From: Blastopirellula retiformator
Lineage (GTDB): Bacteria > Planctomycetota > Planctomycetia > Pirellulales > Pirellulaceae
Assembly (NCBI RefSeq): GCF_007859755.1
Contig: NZ_SJPF01000004.1
Location: 186,894-250,893, forward strand
Length of the DNA: 64,000 bases
Reading direction: 5' to 3'
The notes beneath the pieces were generated by a model. That model was not told the origin of the DNA. It saw nothing but the letters and a program-made list of their open reading frames with translations, and did not search any database. The translations under genes were made by a program, and so were the position numbers. Of this stretch, positions 54,535-64,000 are shown piece by piece (positions within the stretch are counted from its first letter, which is position 1; every line of letters begins with the position of its first letter).

Positions 54535-54750
54535 AGAAGTGCTCCTCGCAATTAGAGCGTATCGTGACGCTCCCCAAATAGAAAAACTAGCGAGGCGTCA
54601 AGAAAATAGAATCTATTGCTCGCATCCAAGATGTCGCGGAGTTCTCGTGCGTCCTATTCTCGCGAATTGTGGGCCATCCGCCAAGCTAGCTAGACCAACT
54701 TTTCTTTGCCATGCATCGTTTCGGTCCGACGTTGAGGCATCTTGTTGCTA

Positions 54751-54845
54751 ACGGCCTGTTGAAAAATGCCCTCGTGGCATTTTCCAACCGCGCCAGGCTC
54801 GCATCCGTGCGATCACGCAGTCCGTCGAGAAAATCAACGGACTGC
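54751..54845 (+). repeat. Family 2 TA-flanked hairpin element, copy nested in another repeat
   Basis: 95 bp between TA at 54749-54750 and 54846-54847. It has the first module (AAAATGCC-CTCGT-GGCATTTT) and the last (CAGTCCGT...ACGGACTG) but lacks the middle one. It sits inside a copy of the repeat GAGGCATCTTGTTGC|TA|AGCAACCCGGCC, whose uninterrupted form at 51128 has the same length. The 449-bp spacer 54535-54983 is composed of such repeats. Confidence 0.8.
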
Positions 54846-54896
54846 TAAGCAACCCGGCCAGTTCTGGCGAATGTGGCCGGGCCACCCTTGTTTGGG

Positions 54897-54967
54897 TTCG
54901 TCATTCGGGCTTCGACATTCGTCATTTACGTTGCGGCCGCATCTCCCTCGCTGGCGCTGCGGGCTAC
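54897..54967 (-). repeat. Repeat R-A, copy 4
   Basis: TTCGTCATTCGGGCTTCGAC, CATTCGTCATTTACG, GCTGGCGCTGCGGGCTAC; inverted relative to copies 1 and 2. Confidence 0.65.
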
Positions 54968-54983
54968 TATTTTTCCGCTTTTC

Positions 54984-55547
54984 TTAGATCGGCTCAACCA
55001 ACCGGCCGGCTTGTTCGCCGCGGGGGTCGTACGTTTCGTATTCGGCGACGCGCCATTTGCCGTCCTCTTCTTTGATCAGGTCGAGGACGAGGAACGCGGC
55101 GAAGCGGTCTCCGCCGACGTAGGCGCCTGATTTGAGATGGCCCATCACGACGACGTTGAACTTGGCGTGGCAGTGAGTCTTCTGTGGATCGTGGAAGATC
55201 ACTTCGATCGGTTGTTTGATGCTGACGCTGTCGATTTCGACCAGGTTCATGATCTGCCGGGCCCGTTGTTTCATTTGCGGGCGGATGTCGGACAGCACGT
55301 CCATCACGCGGGCCTCGTCGTTGCTTTGCAGCGCCGCGCCAAAGTACTGCACCGAGTCGCGGACCTTTTCGGTCGGTGTGACGACCGCCATTTCAATCAG
55401 CGCCGCGCAGCCGGCCAAGGCGAGCCAGAGGAAGAAGATCGGAATAAAGACCTTCTTACCGGTCTGCACCAGGCAGCCAGCGAGGATGGCGGCGCCAATG
55501 ACGCCGACGACCAGAATCGTCGTTTGCTGTTCCAGCAGGATGTTCAT
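54984..55547 (-). CDS. Membrane protein with C-terminal soluble domain, unknown
   Basis: 187 residues from the ATG at 55547 (MNILLEQQTTILVVGVIGAA), which overlaps the stop of the upstream gene by four bases. Two hydrophobic segments near 10-28 and 32-58 precede a soluble domain (about 65-187), with ALQSNDEARVMDVLSDIRPQ and KWRVAEYETYDPRGEQAG, reminiscent of an NTF2-like or SnoaL-like fold. Function unknown. Confidence 0.7.
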   Translation of the reverse strand: MNILLEQQTTILVVGVIGAAILAGCLVQTGKKVFIPIFFLWLALAGCAALIEMAVVTPTEKVRDSVQYFGAALQSNDEARVMDVLSDIRPQMKQRARQIMNLVEIDSVSIKQPIEVIFHDPQKTHCHAKFNVVVMGHLKSGAYVGGDRFAAFLVLDLIKEEDGKWRVAEYETYDPRGEQAGRLVEPI

Positions 55548-55891
55548 GTCGACGTTCCTTCCCTTGGCGTTTGATTGATCGTCGTGTCGCCGCGTGATCC
55601 CCACCGCGTCCACCACAGCCGCGCCCAGCCGACGCTGACCAAAACCAACAGCACCAAGTACAGAGGCCGCAGGTCAATCAACGTATCGTCGGCCGACGAG
55701 ATGGCGCCTTGCGGCGTATCTCCCTGACGGATTTGCTCGGCACGCTGGCGAGCCTGGTACTGTTTTTCGAGCGTCGCCTGGCGGGCGCCATATTTGGGCG
55801 CCATCACCAGTCCGCCGGCCAGGGCGCACATGGCGAACAGATAGAGCCAAAACCAGGGAGAATCGGCGATGGGGGGCTGCGAGGTTTCCAT
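55544..55891 (-). CDS. Two-pass membrane protein, unknown
   Basis: 115 residues with hydrophobic segments at about 12-30 and 75-93 separated by a charged helix (LEKQYQARQRAEQIRQG). It overlaps the gene downstream by ATGA, so the two proteins probably work together. Confidence 0.65.
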   Translation of the reverse strand: METSQPPIADSPWFWLYLFAMCALAGGLVMAPKYGARQATLEKQYQARQRAEQIRQGDTPQGAISSADDTLIDLRPLYLVLLVLVSVGWARLWWTRWGSRGDTTINQTPREGTST

Positions 55892-55995
55892 GAAGGTCGA
55901 TTATACACGTGACGAGCAATTTCTGGTTGAAATTGCAGGCCCTCGATTGGCGCAGACCTGCAGGGCCGGATTGCCTACTCACAGACAAGAAATGC

Positions 55996-56024
55996 AAAAG
56001 GCGCCGATCCTGGGACCGGCGCCT
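55996..56024 (-). terminator. Intrinsic terminator of the enolase gene
   Basis: The stem AGGCGCCG / CGGCGCCT around a 10-base loop is followed on the minus strand by TTTTGC. Confidence 0.75.
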
Positions 56025-56058
56025 GTTCGTTCTGTCACGACTGCTCGCGGCTTGAAGA

Positions 56059-57546
<1,488 letters not shown>

Positions 57547-57648
57547 TCATTAACTACGGACCGTCTGTAACCGAATGCTGACTCTCGCCGCTGCGCTGCG
57601 ATTGCGGCGCTGTTTTTCCACCTTGTTCCTTCCAAAAGGCGATTGCTC

Positions 57649-58251
57649 ATGTTTACCGGACTGGTCGAAGCCCTCGGCTCGATCGTCGCCATCACCCGTC
57701 AGGGGCCCGGCGTCCTGCTGCTGGTCGAATGCGGCCCGGTTGCCGAAGGCGCTGTGATTGGCGACAGCGTGGCGATCAACGGCGCCTGTTTGACCGTGAT
57801 CGAGATCTCCGGCTCGCAGTTGGCGTTTGAGGCGGGCGAAGAAACCTTGAGTAAGACCAACCTCGGCCGGCTGTCGGCTGGCGATCCGGTCAACCTCGAG
57901 CGAGCCCTGCGTGCCGGCGACCGATTGGGGGGGCATTACGTCACCGGACATGTCGACGGGGTAGGGCAGGTCGACCAGCGGCAGGACGACGCCGAGTGGT
58001 CGAAGTTCTGGTTTCGCGTGCCGCGCGAACTGGCGCTGCAGATGGCCAGCAAAGGCTCGGTCGCGGTCGACGGGGTGAGCCTGACGCTGGTGGATGTGGA
58101 AGACGAGCGGTTCAGCGTCGCCCTGATTCCCCATACCCTGGCGGTTACGACTCTCGGCGGACGCCAAGTTGGCGACAACGTCAACATCGAGACCGACCTA
58201 TTGGCCAAATATGTAGAACGGCAGCTCCGCGGCGGCCAACTCGCTTCCTAA
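57649..58251 (+). CDS. ribE: Riboflavin synthase alpha chain
   Basis: Dismutates two 6,7-dimethyl-8-ribityllumazine molecules to riboflavin; 200 residues in two similar lumazine-binding halves. MFTGLVEALGSI is the family start. SVAINGACLTV and SVAVDGVSLTLV are the two matching active-site segments, and GHYVTGHVDGVG is present. No FMN riboswitch can be seen in the short upstream region. It is followed after 47 bp by ksgA. Confidence 0.95.
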   Translation: MFTGLVEALGSIVAITRQGPGVLLLVECGPVAEGAVIGDSVAINGACLTVIEISGSQLAFEAGEETLSKTNLGRLSAGDPVNLERALRAGDRLGGHYVTGHVDGVGQVDQRQDDAEWSKFWFRVPRELALQMASKGSVAVDGVSLTLVDVEDERFSVALIPHTLAVTTLGGRQVGDNVNIETDLLAKYVERQLRGGQLAS

Positions 58252-58298
58252 CTGATTCGATTCCATTTAATTTCACTTGGCGACTTGTTCGCATACGC

Positions 58299-59213
58299 AT
58301 GCCCAAATTTCAGAATCAAACGATCTCCTTTCTGACCAAACGGTTCCGCGAAGTCGGCATTCGCCCGGTATCGCGCCATGGGCAGAACTTTCTGATCGAC
58401 ATGAACATTCTCGATCTGATCGTTCGCTCGGCCGATCTTGGCCCGCAAGACGTCGTGCTCGAAATCGGGACCGGCACCGGTTCGCTCACCACGCGGATGG
58501 CGGCCGAAGCGGGACATGTGATCACGGTCGAAATCGACGAGCACCTGCACACGCTGGCCTCGGAAGAGCTGTTTGAGTTCGACAACGTCACGATGCTGCA
58601 GTTTGACGTGCTGAAGAACAAAAACGCGTTTCGTCCCGAAGTGATGGAGACGATCAAAGAGAAGCTAGCCGAGATCCCTGGCGGGCGGCTGAAGCTGTCG
58701 GCCAACTTGCCGTACAACGTGGCGACGCCGATTATCTCGAACCTGCTGCGGACCGAGATCATCCCGTACTCGATGACCGCGACCATTCAAAAAGAAGTGG
58801 CCGAGCGGATCGTCGCCCAGCCGAGCACCAAGGACTATGGGGCGCTCAGCATCTGGCTGCAGTCGCAATGTCGCTGCGAGATCGTTCGCATCTTGCCGCC
58901 CAGCGTTTTCTGGCCCCGGCCGAAGATCGAGTCAGCGATTGTGAACCTGGTAATCGACGACGAGCTACGCGGGCGAATCCCCGATCTCGAATTCTTCCAC
59001 ACCTTCAGCCGGGCGATCTTCTTCCACCGCCGCAAGTTCCTCCGTAGCGTGCTGATGAGCGCGTTCAAAGGGCGGCTAGAGAAAGAAGAAGTGGATGAGG
59101 TGATCGCCGAGAACAACTTGCAGCCCGACGCCCGGGCCGAGCAGTTTACGCCGGACGAAGTGCTGGCGATGAGTGAGATGTTCCGGCAGAAGCTGGCGGC
59201 GCAGGGGAAATAA
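58299..59213 (+). CDS. ksgA: 16S rRNA adenine dimethyltransferase KsgA
   Basis: 304 residues. The SAM-binding LEIGTGTGSLTTRMA, acidic VEIDEHL and the catalytic SANLPYNVAT are all present. Upstream RHGQNFLID is the family N-terminal motif. It methylates the two adenines in the 3' hairpin of 16S rRNA. The ATG at 58299 begins MPKFQNQT; the overlapping longer frame into ribE is rejected. Confidence 0.95.
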   Translation: MPKFQNQTISFLTKRFREVGIRPVSRHGQNFLIDMNILDLIVRSADLGPQDVVLEIGTGTGSLTTRMAAEAGHVITVEIDEHLHTLASEELFEFDNVTMLQFDVLKNKNAFRPEVMETIKEKLAEIPGGRLKLSANLPYNVATPIISNLLRTEIIPYSMTATIQKEVAERIVAQPSTKDYGALSIWLQSQCRCEIVRILPPSVFWPRPKIESAIVNLVIDDELRGRIPDLEFFHTFSRAIFFHRRKFLRSVLMSAFKGRLEKEEVDEVIAENNLQPDARAEQFTPDEVLAMSEMFRQKLAAQGK

Positions 59214-59401
59214 CGTTCCCGCGCTGTGACGCCCCCCCAATTCGACGAGCGAAAATCGCGACGTTTGCCCCCAAAGGGACAGGAATCTCGTGGCATTCCG
59301 CCGACTTGGATTTTGGGGGCCGATCAAGGATAATGGAGACTCGAAATTGAACGACGCCGCTGCGTCGTCTTCCCATGTCTGGTTGGTTTGTTGGCGGTTC
59401 T

Positions 59402-59629
59402 ATGAAATTCATCGAGATGACTGGCGGAACGTTGATCAGCGCGTTGCACGAAGACGAGCTGAGTCCCGACGAATTGCGCAAGGCCGGCGTCGCCGAAGCA
59501 ACGATCGTGCGCATCAATCAGCAAGGGGATATCGAAGTCCGACGCCCAGAAGGGTGGGATATCATCGGCGGGCTGATTGGCGACTACGAGAAGCGAATTC
59601 AAAAAGCGAGCGGGCTTGGCTGGGCGTAG
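59402..59629 (+). CDS. Small conserved-type protein, unknown
   Basis: 75 residues starting MKFIEMTGGTLISALHEDEL, with GDIEVRRPEGWDIIGGLIGD and a C-terminal basic helix. I have the impression of similar short proteins in other planctomycetes, but no function is known to me. An in-frame ATG at 59375 is possible. The stop TAG is TA from the target plus G from the adjoining family 2 element. Confidence 0.6.
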   Translation: MKFIEMTGGTLISALHEDELSPDELRKAGVAEATIVRINQQGDIEVRRPEGWDIIGGLIGDYEKRIQKASGLGWA

Positions 59630-59779
59630 CTGCCTGTTGAAAAATGCCCTCGTGGCATTTTCCAACCTCGCCAGGCTCAGAGCATAGCTCTTCGCGGCTC
59701 GCAAAATAACGACATACGTCGCTATTTTGGGATCGCATCCATGCGATCACGCAGTCCGTCGACAAAATCAACGGACTGG
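59629..59779 (+). repeat. Family 2 TA-flanked hairpin element, full copy 1
   Basis: 151 bp between TA at 59627-59628 and 59780-59781. It is a chain of hairpins: AAAATGCC/GGCATTTT, AGAGC/GCTCT, AAAATAACGAC/GTCGCTATTTT, GATCGCAT/ATGCGATC and CAGTCCGT/ACGGACTG. The ends form a weak inverted repeat (C-n-G-n-C-n-GTTGA). The 421-bp spacer 59630-60050 otherwise shows nothing. Confidence 0.85.
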
Positions 59780-60050
59780 TAGGCAAACGCCTGGACAAGC
59801 ATCAAACGCGACGATTCTCTGCGCAAAGAGCCAAGCTGGTCTTGCGAGATTCTTCCGGTTAAATCGAGTTTCCGGGCTCGATTCTGCGATGCGCTTCTTC
59901 GACAGCGACGCGAAATGCAATAAAATGCCGGATTAGTCTACCTAGTCTGCCTGGCCGTAAGGCTGGGAAGCTTGGTTAAAACAGTTAACACCAGTACGCC
60001 GATCTAATCCATATCTCCCGCTGCATCAATTTCTTGGCGGCGGCGAGAGT

Positions 60051-63000
60051 ATGTCTTTCCCTAATTGCAGAGGCGATAGCCGCGTGACAACCGAATCTGC
60101 TGGTTCGTTTTCCCCCCCAACATCCACCGTCGTTGATCGACTGCGGTACCGGGCGGAACATCAGGGCCCGCACCTCGCCTATACCTATCTGGTCGACGGG
60201 GAAGACGAGAAGATCGAAATGACCTACGCCGAGCTGGACCAAGCGGCTCGTGCGCTGGCGGCTCGACTGCAAGCGATGAACATGGCAGGCGAGCGTGCGC
60301 TGCTGCTGTTTCCGCCCGGTCTCGACTTTGTCGTGGCGTTTTACGCCTGCTTGTATGCCGGCGCGGTGGCGGTGCCTGCCTATCCGCCGCGGCGCAACCG
60401 CAACATGGTCCGGATCCAGGCGATCGCCGACGACGCCGAAGCGAAGATCGCGCTGACGACCAGCGACGTGCTCGACCGCGTCACGCCGATGCTGGACGAA
60501 ACGCCCCACCTGAAGCAGATCCAGTGGCTAGCGACCGATGGACCGCTGCTGGCCGATCCCGATTCGTGGCACATGCCGCGGATCGGCGAGAAGACGCTCG
60601 CCTTCCTGCAGTACACCTCCGGCTCGACCGGAACGCCGAAAGGGGTCATGTTGTCGCACAGCAACATGATGCACAACTCGGCCCTCATTTCGTATGCGTT
60701 TGAGCATACCCGCAGCGTCCGGGCGGTCTTCTGGCTGCCGATGTACCACGACATGGGGCTGATCGGCGGCGTGCTGCAGCCGATGCAGATTGGTCACCCG
60801 ACGACGCTGATGTCGCCGATGGCCTTCTTGCAGCAGCCGTATCGCTGGCTGCGGGCGATCTCGAAGGTGCAGGCGACGATCAGCGGTGGGCCGAATTTCG
60901 CCTACGAGCTGTGCGTGAACAAGATCACGCCGGAACAGCGCGAGAAGCTTGACCTTTCGAGCTGGGACTTGGCCTTCAATGGCGCCGAGCCGATCAAGCC
61001 GGAAACGATCGATCGCTTTGTCGAAGCGTTCGAGCCGTGCGGTTTCCGTCGCGAGGCGTTTTATCCCTGCTACGGCATGGCCGAAGCGACGCTGATCATC
61101 TCGGGCGGTTTGAAGAAGAGCCCGCCGGTCATTCTGACGGTCGATGGAGACGTGCTCGATCAAGGGGTCGCCGTCGACTGCGATCCGGACGAAGCCGGAG
61201 CCCGGCCGATTGTCGGCTGCGGAAGCTGCCTGCCGGACCAAGAGATATTAATCGTCGATCCCGATACCCAGACGCAACAGCCGGGCAACAAGGTGGGCGA
61301 GATCTGGATCTCTGGCCCGAGCGTCGCCAAAGGCTACTGGCGGAACGAAGAAGACACCGAGCGGTGCTTTAAAGCCCATCTTTCCGACACCAAAGCGGGT
61401 CCTTACCTGCGAACGGGCGACTTGGGCTTTTTGAAAGATGGCGAATTGTTCGTCACCGGCCGCCTAAAAGACCTGATCATCGTTCGCGGGGTCAATCGCT
61501 ACCCGCAAGATATCGAAGCGACCGTCTGCGCGTCGCACGAACACCTGGAGAACTCGACGGCCGCCGCCTTCTCGACCGAGATTGCCGGCAAAGAGCGACT
61601 GGTCATCGTGGTCGAAGCGCCCCGTTTGCGGTCCAACGTTTACAGCGAAATCATCAGCGCGATCCGCAAGGAAGTGGCGCTGGAGCATGAGATGGCGGTC
61701 GACGGCGTGGCGCTGATTCGTCGCGGCTCGATCCCGAAGACCTCTAGCGGCAAGATTCAGCGGCATGCCTGCCGCAATCACTTCATGCAGAACGTGCTGG
61801 CGATCGTCGATCGTTGGGTCAGCTGGGACGAAACCCAGATGCTCGACGAAGTTCGCAAGGTGCGGCTGCGGCGCTCGCAATTGGAATCGGCTCGCGCCGA
61901 CGCCGAAGGCTTGGCCGTTTCCGATCCGGAACTGCGAGATCGCACGACCAAGCTGGTCATGGAAAAAATCCACGCGGTCGCCAAAGAGCGGGCGACCAAT
62001 CTGGATATGAACACCGACCTGTTATCGCTGGGCCTCGATTCGCTGGAACGGATGGAGATCATCGCGTCGATCGAAGACGCGTATGGCGTGCAGTTCCCCG
62101 ATCACATCTTGCCGACCCTGAAGACCTGCCGCGAAGTGACCGAAGCGGTCGAGATTTATCTCGGCGGCGAGCCGCGAGCGCAAGCGTTCGTCGATGACGT
62201 GCCGGCCGAAATGTACAGCTTCTCGGCGCTGCCGGAATACCGCCAGGTGAAGCAAACCGCCGACGAACTGGAAGCGCTCGGCATGCCGAATCCGTACTTC
62301 CAGACGCACGACAAAGCGACCGGCGGCACGACCTCGATCGACGGGACCGAAGTGGTCAACTTCGCCGGCTATAACTATCTCGGCCTAGCGCAGCATCCCC
62401 GCGTCTGCGAGGCGGCCAAGGCGGCGATCGACCAGTATGGCGCCAGCGTTTCGGCCAGCCGCCTGGTCTCGGGGGAACGCCCGATCCATGCTGAGCTGGA
62501 AGAAGCGATCGCCAAATGGACCGGCGTCGACGCCTCTGTGGCGATGCTGGGCGGACATGCGACCAACGAGACGACGATCGGCCACCTGGTGCGTACCGGC
62601 GACCTGGTTTTGCACGATTCGCTAGCCCACAACAGCATCATCCAAGGCGCCAGTCTCAGCGGCGCCAGAAGACGTCCCTTCCCGCACAACGACTGGGAAG
62701 AGCTGGACCAGATTCTGCAAGACATCCGCCGCGATTACCGCCGTGTGCTAATCGTGACCGAAGGGGTGTTCGGCATGGAAGGGGATTACCCCGACTTGCC
62801 CCGATTTGTGGAAATCAAGCGTCGTCACAAGGCATGGTTGATGGTCGACGAGGCGCATTCGGTCGGCACGATGGGCGCCACGGGCCGCGGCATCGCCGAG
62901 CACTTCAAAATCGCACCGACCGACGTCGACATCTGGATGGGAACGCTTAGCAAGGCGCTGGGCAGCTGCGGCGGTTACATCGCCGGCAGCGCCGACCTGG

Positions 63001-63458
63001 TCGAGTACCTAAAGTACACGGCGCCTGGGTTTGTCTTTAGCGTCGGCATGCCGCCAGCCAGTGCGGCGGCGGCGCTAGAAGCGCTGAAGATCCTGGCCGA
63101 AGAGCCGCAGCGCGTCTCGTCCTTGCATCGTAACGCCGAGTTCTTCCTGCGGGTCGCCCGTCAGGCGGGTCTCGACACCGGCCGCAGCCGGCAAACGCCA
63201 ATCGTGCCGGTGATCCTGGGAGACTCGATGATGACGATGTTCGTCGCCCAGCGGCTGCTGCTGCAGGGGATCAACGTCCGTCCGATCATCTATCCGGCGG
63301 TCGACGAGTCGGCGGCTCGCCTGCGGTTCTTCATTAACTCGGAACATACCGAGGCGCAGATTCGCAGCACCATCAACATCCTGCGACAGCTGTGCGATGA
63401 GATCCGCACCGAGGACTCCGACTTCTTAAACAACGGCGGCGCTAACGTGCGGGCGTAG
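60051..63458 (+). CDS. Fatty acyl-AMP ligase - acyl carrier protein - alpha-oxoamine synthase fusion
   Basis: 1135 residues in three parts. The first (about 25-610) is a FAAL-type adenylating domain, with YTSGSTGTPKG near 188-198, YHDMGLIGG and YLRTGDLGFLKDGELFVTG. The second (about 635-710) is an acyl carrier with S664 in LGLDSLERMEI. The third (about 745-1115) is a PLP enzyme of the serine palmitoyltransferase/KBL group, with VDEAHSVGTMGATGRG and TLSKALGSCGG (K968). The protein could activate a fatty acid, load it on the carrier and condense it with an amino acid to a long-chain keto-amine. The amino acid is unknown. A possible route to sphingolipid-like lipids is inferred. Confidence 0.92.
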   Translation: MSFPNCRGDSRVTTESAGSFSPPTSTVVDRLRYRAEHQGPHLAYTYLVDGEDEKIEMTYAELDQAARALAARLQAMNMAGERALLLFPPGLDFVVAFYACLYAGAVAVPAYPPRRNRNMVRIQAIADDAEAKIALTTSDVLDRVTPMLDETPHLKQIQWLATDGPLLADPDSWHMPRIGEKTLAFLQYTSGSTGTPKGVMLSHSNMMHNSALISYAFEHTRSVRAVFWLPMYHDMGLIGGVLQPMQIGHPTTLMSPMAFLQQPYRWLRAISKVQATISGGPNFAYELCVNKITPEQREKLDLSSWDLAFNGAEPIKPETIDRFVEAFEPCGFRREAFYPCYGMAEATLIISGGLKKSPPVILTVDGDVLDQGVAVDCDPDEAGARPIVGCGSCLPDQEILIVDPDTQTQQPGNKVGEIWISGPSVAKGYWRNEEDTERCFKAHLSDTKAGPYLRTGDLGFLKDGELFVTGRLKDLIIVRGVNRYPQDIEATVCASHEHLENSTAAAFSTEIAGKERLVIVVEAPRLRSNVYSEIISAIRKEVALEHEMAVDGVALIRRGSIPKTSSGKIQRHACRNHFMQNVLAIVDRWVSWDETQMLDEVRKVRLRRSQLESARADAEGLAVSDPELRDRTTKLVMEKIHAVAKERATNLDMNTDLLSLGLDSLERMEIIASIEDAYGVQFPDHILPTLKTCREVTEAVEIYLGGEPRAQAFVDDVPAEMYSFSALPEYRQVKQTADELEALGMPNPYFQTHDKATGGTTSIDGTEVVNFAGYNYLGLAQHPRVCEAAKAAIDQYGASVSASRLVSGERPIHAELEEAIAKWTGVDASVAMLGGHATNETTIGHLVRTGDLVLHDSLAHNSIIQGASLSGARRRPFPHNDWEELDQILQDIRRDYRRVLIVTEGVFGMEGDYPDLPRFVEIKRRHKAWLMVDEAHSVGTMGATGRGIAEHFKIAPTDVDIWMGTLSKALGSCGGYIAGSADLVEYLKYTAPGFVFSVGMPPASAAAALEALKILAEEPQRVSSLHRNAEFFLRVARQAGLDTGRSRQTPIVPVILGDSMMTMFVAQRLLLQGINVRPIIYPAVDESAARLRFFINSEHTEAQIRSTINILRQLCDEIRTEDSDFLNNGGANVRA

Positions 63459-63484
63459 CGAGTTTATTCTCGCCCAACGCTCTA

Positions 63485-63635
63485 GCTGCCGGTTGAAAAA
63501 TGCCCTCGTGGCATTTTCCAACCTCGCCAGGCTCAGAGCATAGCTCTTCGCGGCTCGCAAAATAACGACTTACGTCGCTATTTTGGGATCGCATCCATGC
63601 GATCAAGCAGTCCGTCGAGAAAATCAACGGACTGC
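63485..63635 (+). repeat. Family 2 TA-flanked hairpin element, full copy 2
   Basis: 151 bp between TA at 63483-63484 and 63636-63637, the same length and modules as the copy at 59629. The two flank the fusion gene in direct orientation. Confidence 0.85.
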
Positions 63636-63655
63636 TAACCTTTCAATCAGCGCAT

Positions 63656-63689
63656 AAAAAAAGGACGACCAACGGGTCGTCCTTTTTTT
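63656..63689. terminator. Strong bidirectional intrinsic terminator
   Basis: Seven A, the stem GGACGACC / GGTCGTCC with a 4-base loop, then seven T. It serves both the fusion gene and the convergent outer-membrane protein gene. Confidence 0.9.
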
Positions 63690-63709
63690 CGATTGTTGTC
63701 GTCGCCGGC

Positions 63710-64000
63710 TTAGCGATGGAACGTAAAGCCGAAGCCGAGACCGGAGATAAAGAGCGACTCGCCCTGGTTACCGGCGGTCAGGATCGGGTTACGACCGACG
63801 CCATCGGGGAAGTAGATCGTATCCCACTGGAAGTCGATCGCGATTTCGCGAGTCAGGTAGTAAGCACAGCCGAGGGTGATCTGGGTGCCCATGATACCCT
63901 TGGAGTAGGTGTTGTCCTGCTGCATGCGGTAGACCCAGTTGTTACCGCCCATGACCTGCCACTCGCCGTACAGTTTCCAGTGACCGCGATGGGTATGGGC
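63710..64000 (-). CDS. Outer-membrane beta-barrel protein, C-terminal part (runs off right edge)
   Basis: 97 codons in the window. Alternating aromatic and polar strands (WKLYGEWQVM, IMGTQITLGCAYYL, IAIDFQWDTIYF, SLFISGLGFGFTF) fit an outer-membrane barrel. It ends FTFHR, not the strict terminal Phe. The start lies beyond the window. Confidence 0.6.
   Translation of the reverse strand, partial: AHTHRGHWKLYGEWQVMGGNNWVYRMQQDNTYSKGIMGTQITLGCAYYLTREIAIDFQWDTIYFPDGVGRNPILTAGNQGESLFISGLGFGFTFHR

Noticed and set aside
59562-63627. Small frames encoding YFASREELCSEPGEVGKC-type peptides
   Set aside because: The same peptide appears in each family 2 element copy, so these are translations of the hairpin repeat, not genes.

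Overview
The window reads as chromosome of a planctomycete, most likely Pirellulaceae (Blastopirellula/Rhodopirellula-like). This rests on gene content: several DUF1559 proteins with pilin-like N-termini and a C-terminal H-x9-DG motif, secreted sulfatases, an ECF sigma/FecR cassette, membrane proteins starting with an NP[FY]xSP motif, and intergenic hairpin repeats. The genus is inferred, not shown.

Layout. 1-6.8 kb is a chemosensory cluster (cheA with two HPt domains and cut by the left edge, cheR, a soluble PAS receptor, cheW, divergent cheY). 6.8-13.4 kb carries an STN-domain exported protein, a HEAT/TPR protein, glpD-glpK, a small membrane protein and a rhomboid protease. 13.4-17.1 kb has a thioredoxin-YHS fusion and rho behind a long leader. 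17.2-23.5 kb is a ten-gene minus-strand operon with overlaps or gaps of at most 4 bp: three NP[FY]xSP membrane proteins, two more membrane proteins, three zinc-ribbon membrane proteins, a radical SAM enzyme of the tetraether-synthase type and an Lgt-like membrane protein. 24-30 kb is an ECF sigma/FecR surface cassette with duplicated DUF1559 and lipoprotein genes. 30.4 kb is a tRNA-Ser. 30.5-45 kb mixes a flavin monooxygenase, a broken gene, a pilin-like protein, three sulfatases, DUF1559, a PepSY/EF-hand pair, an acetyltransferase, csrA and a DegT aminotransferase. 45-52.7 kb has a lipase-like lipoprotein, a second csrA, a repeat island around a RepA-like ATPase, and an intact IS3-family element sitting in another gene. 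55-64 kb has two linked membrane proteins, enolase, riboflavin synthase, KsgA, a small conserved protein, a FAAL-ACP-alpha-oxoamine synthase fusion and a partial outer-membrane protein.

Mobile DNA is the clearest new signal. Two families of small hairpin elements sit at TA dinucleotides. One has interrupted a coding sequence; removing it with one TA restores the frame. Two copies of one family and one of the other supply the final base of a host stop codon. An IS3-family element interrupts a 3' gene end so cleanly that the original C-terminus can be read by joining the flanks.

The strongest candidates for undescribed biology are the ten-gene envelope/lipid operon ending in the radical SAM and Lgt-like genes, and the FAAL-ACP-oxoamine synthase fusion. 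Both point to unusual membrane lipids. These functions are inferred from families and context only.
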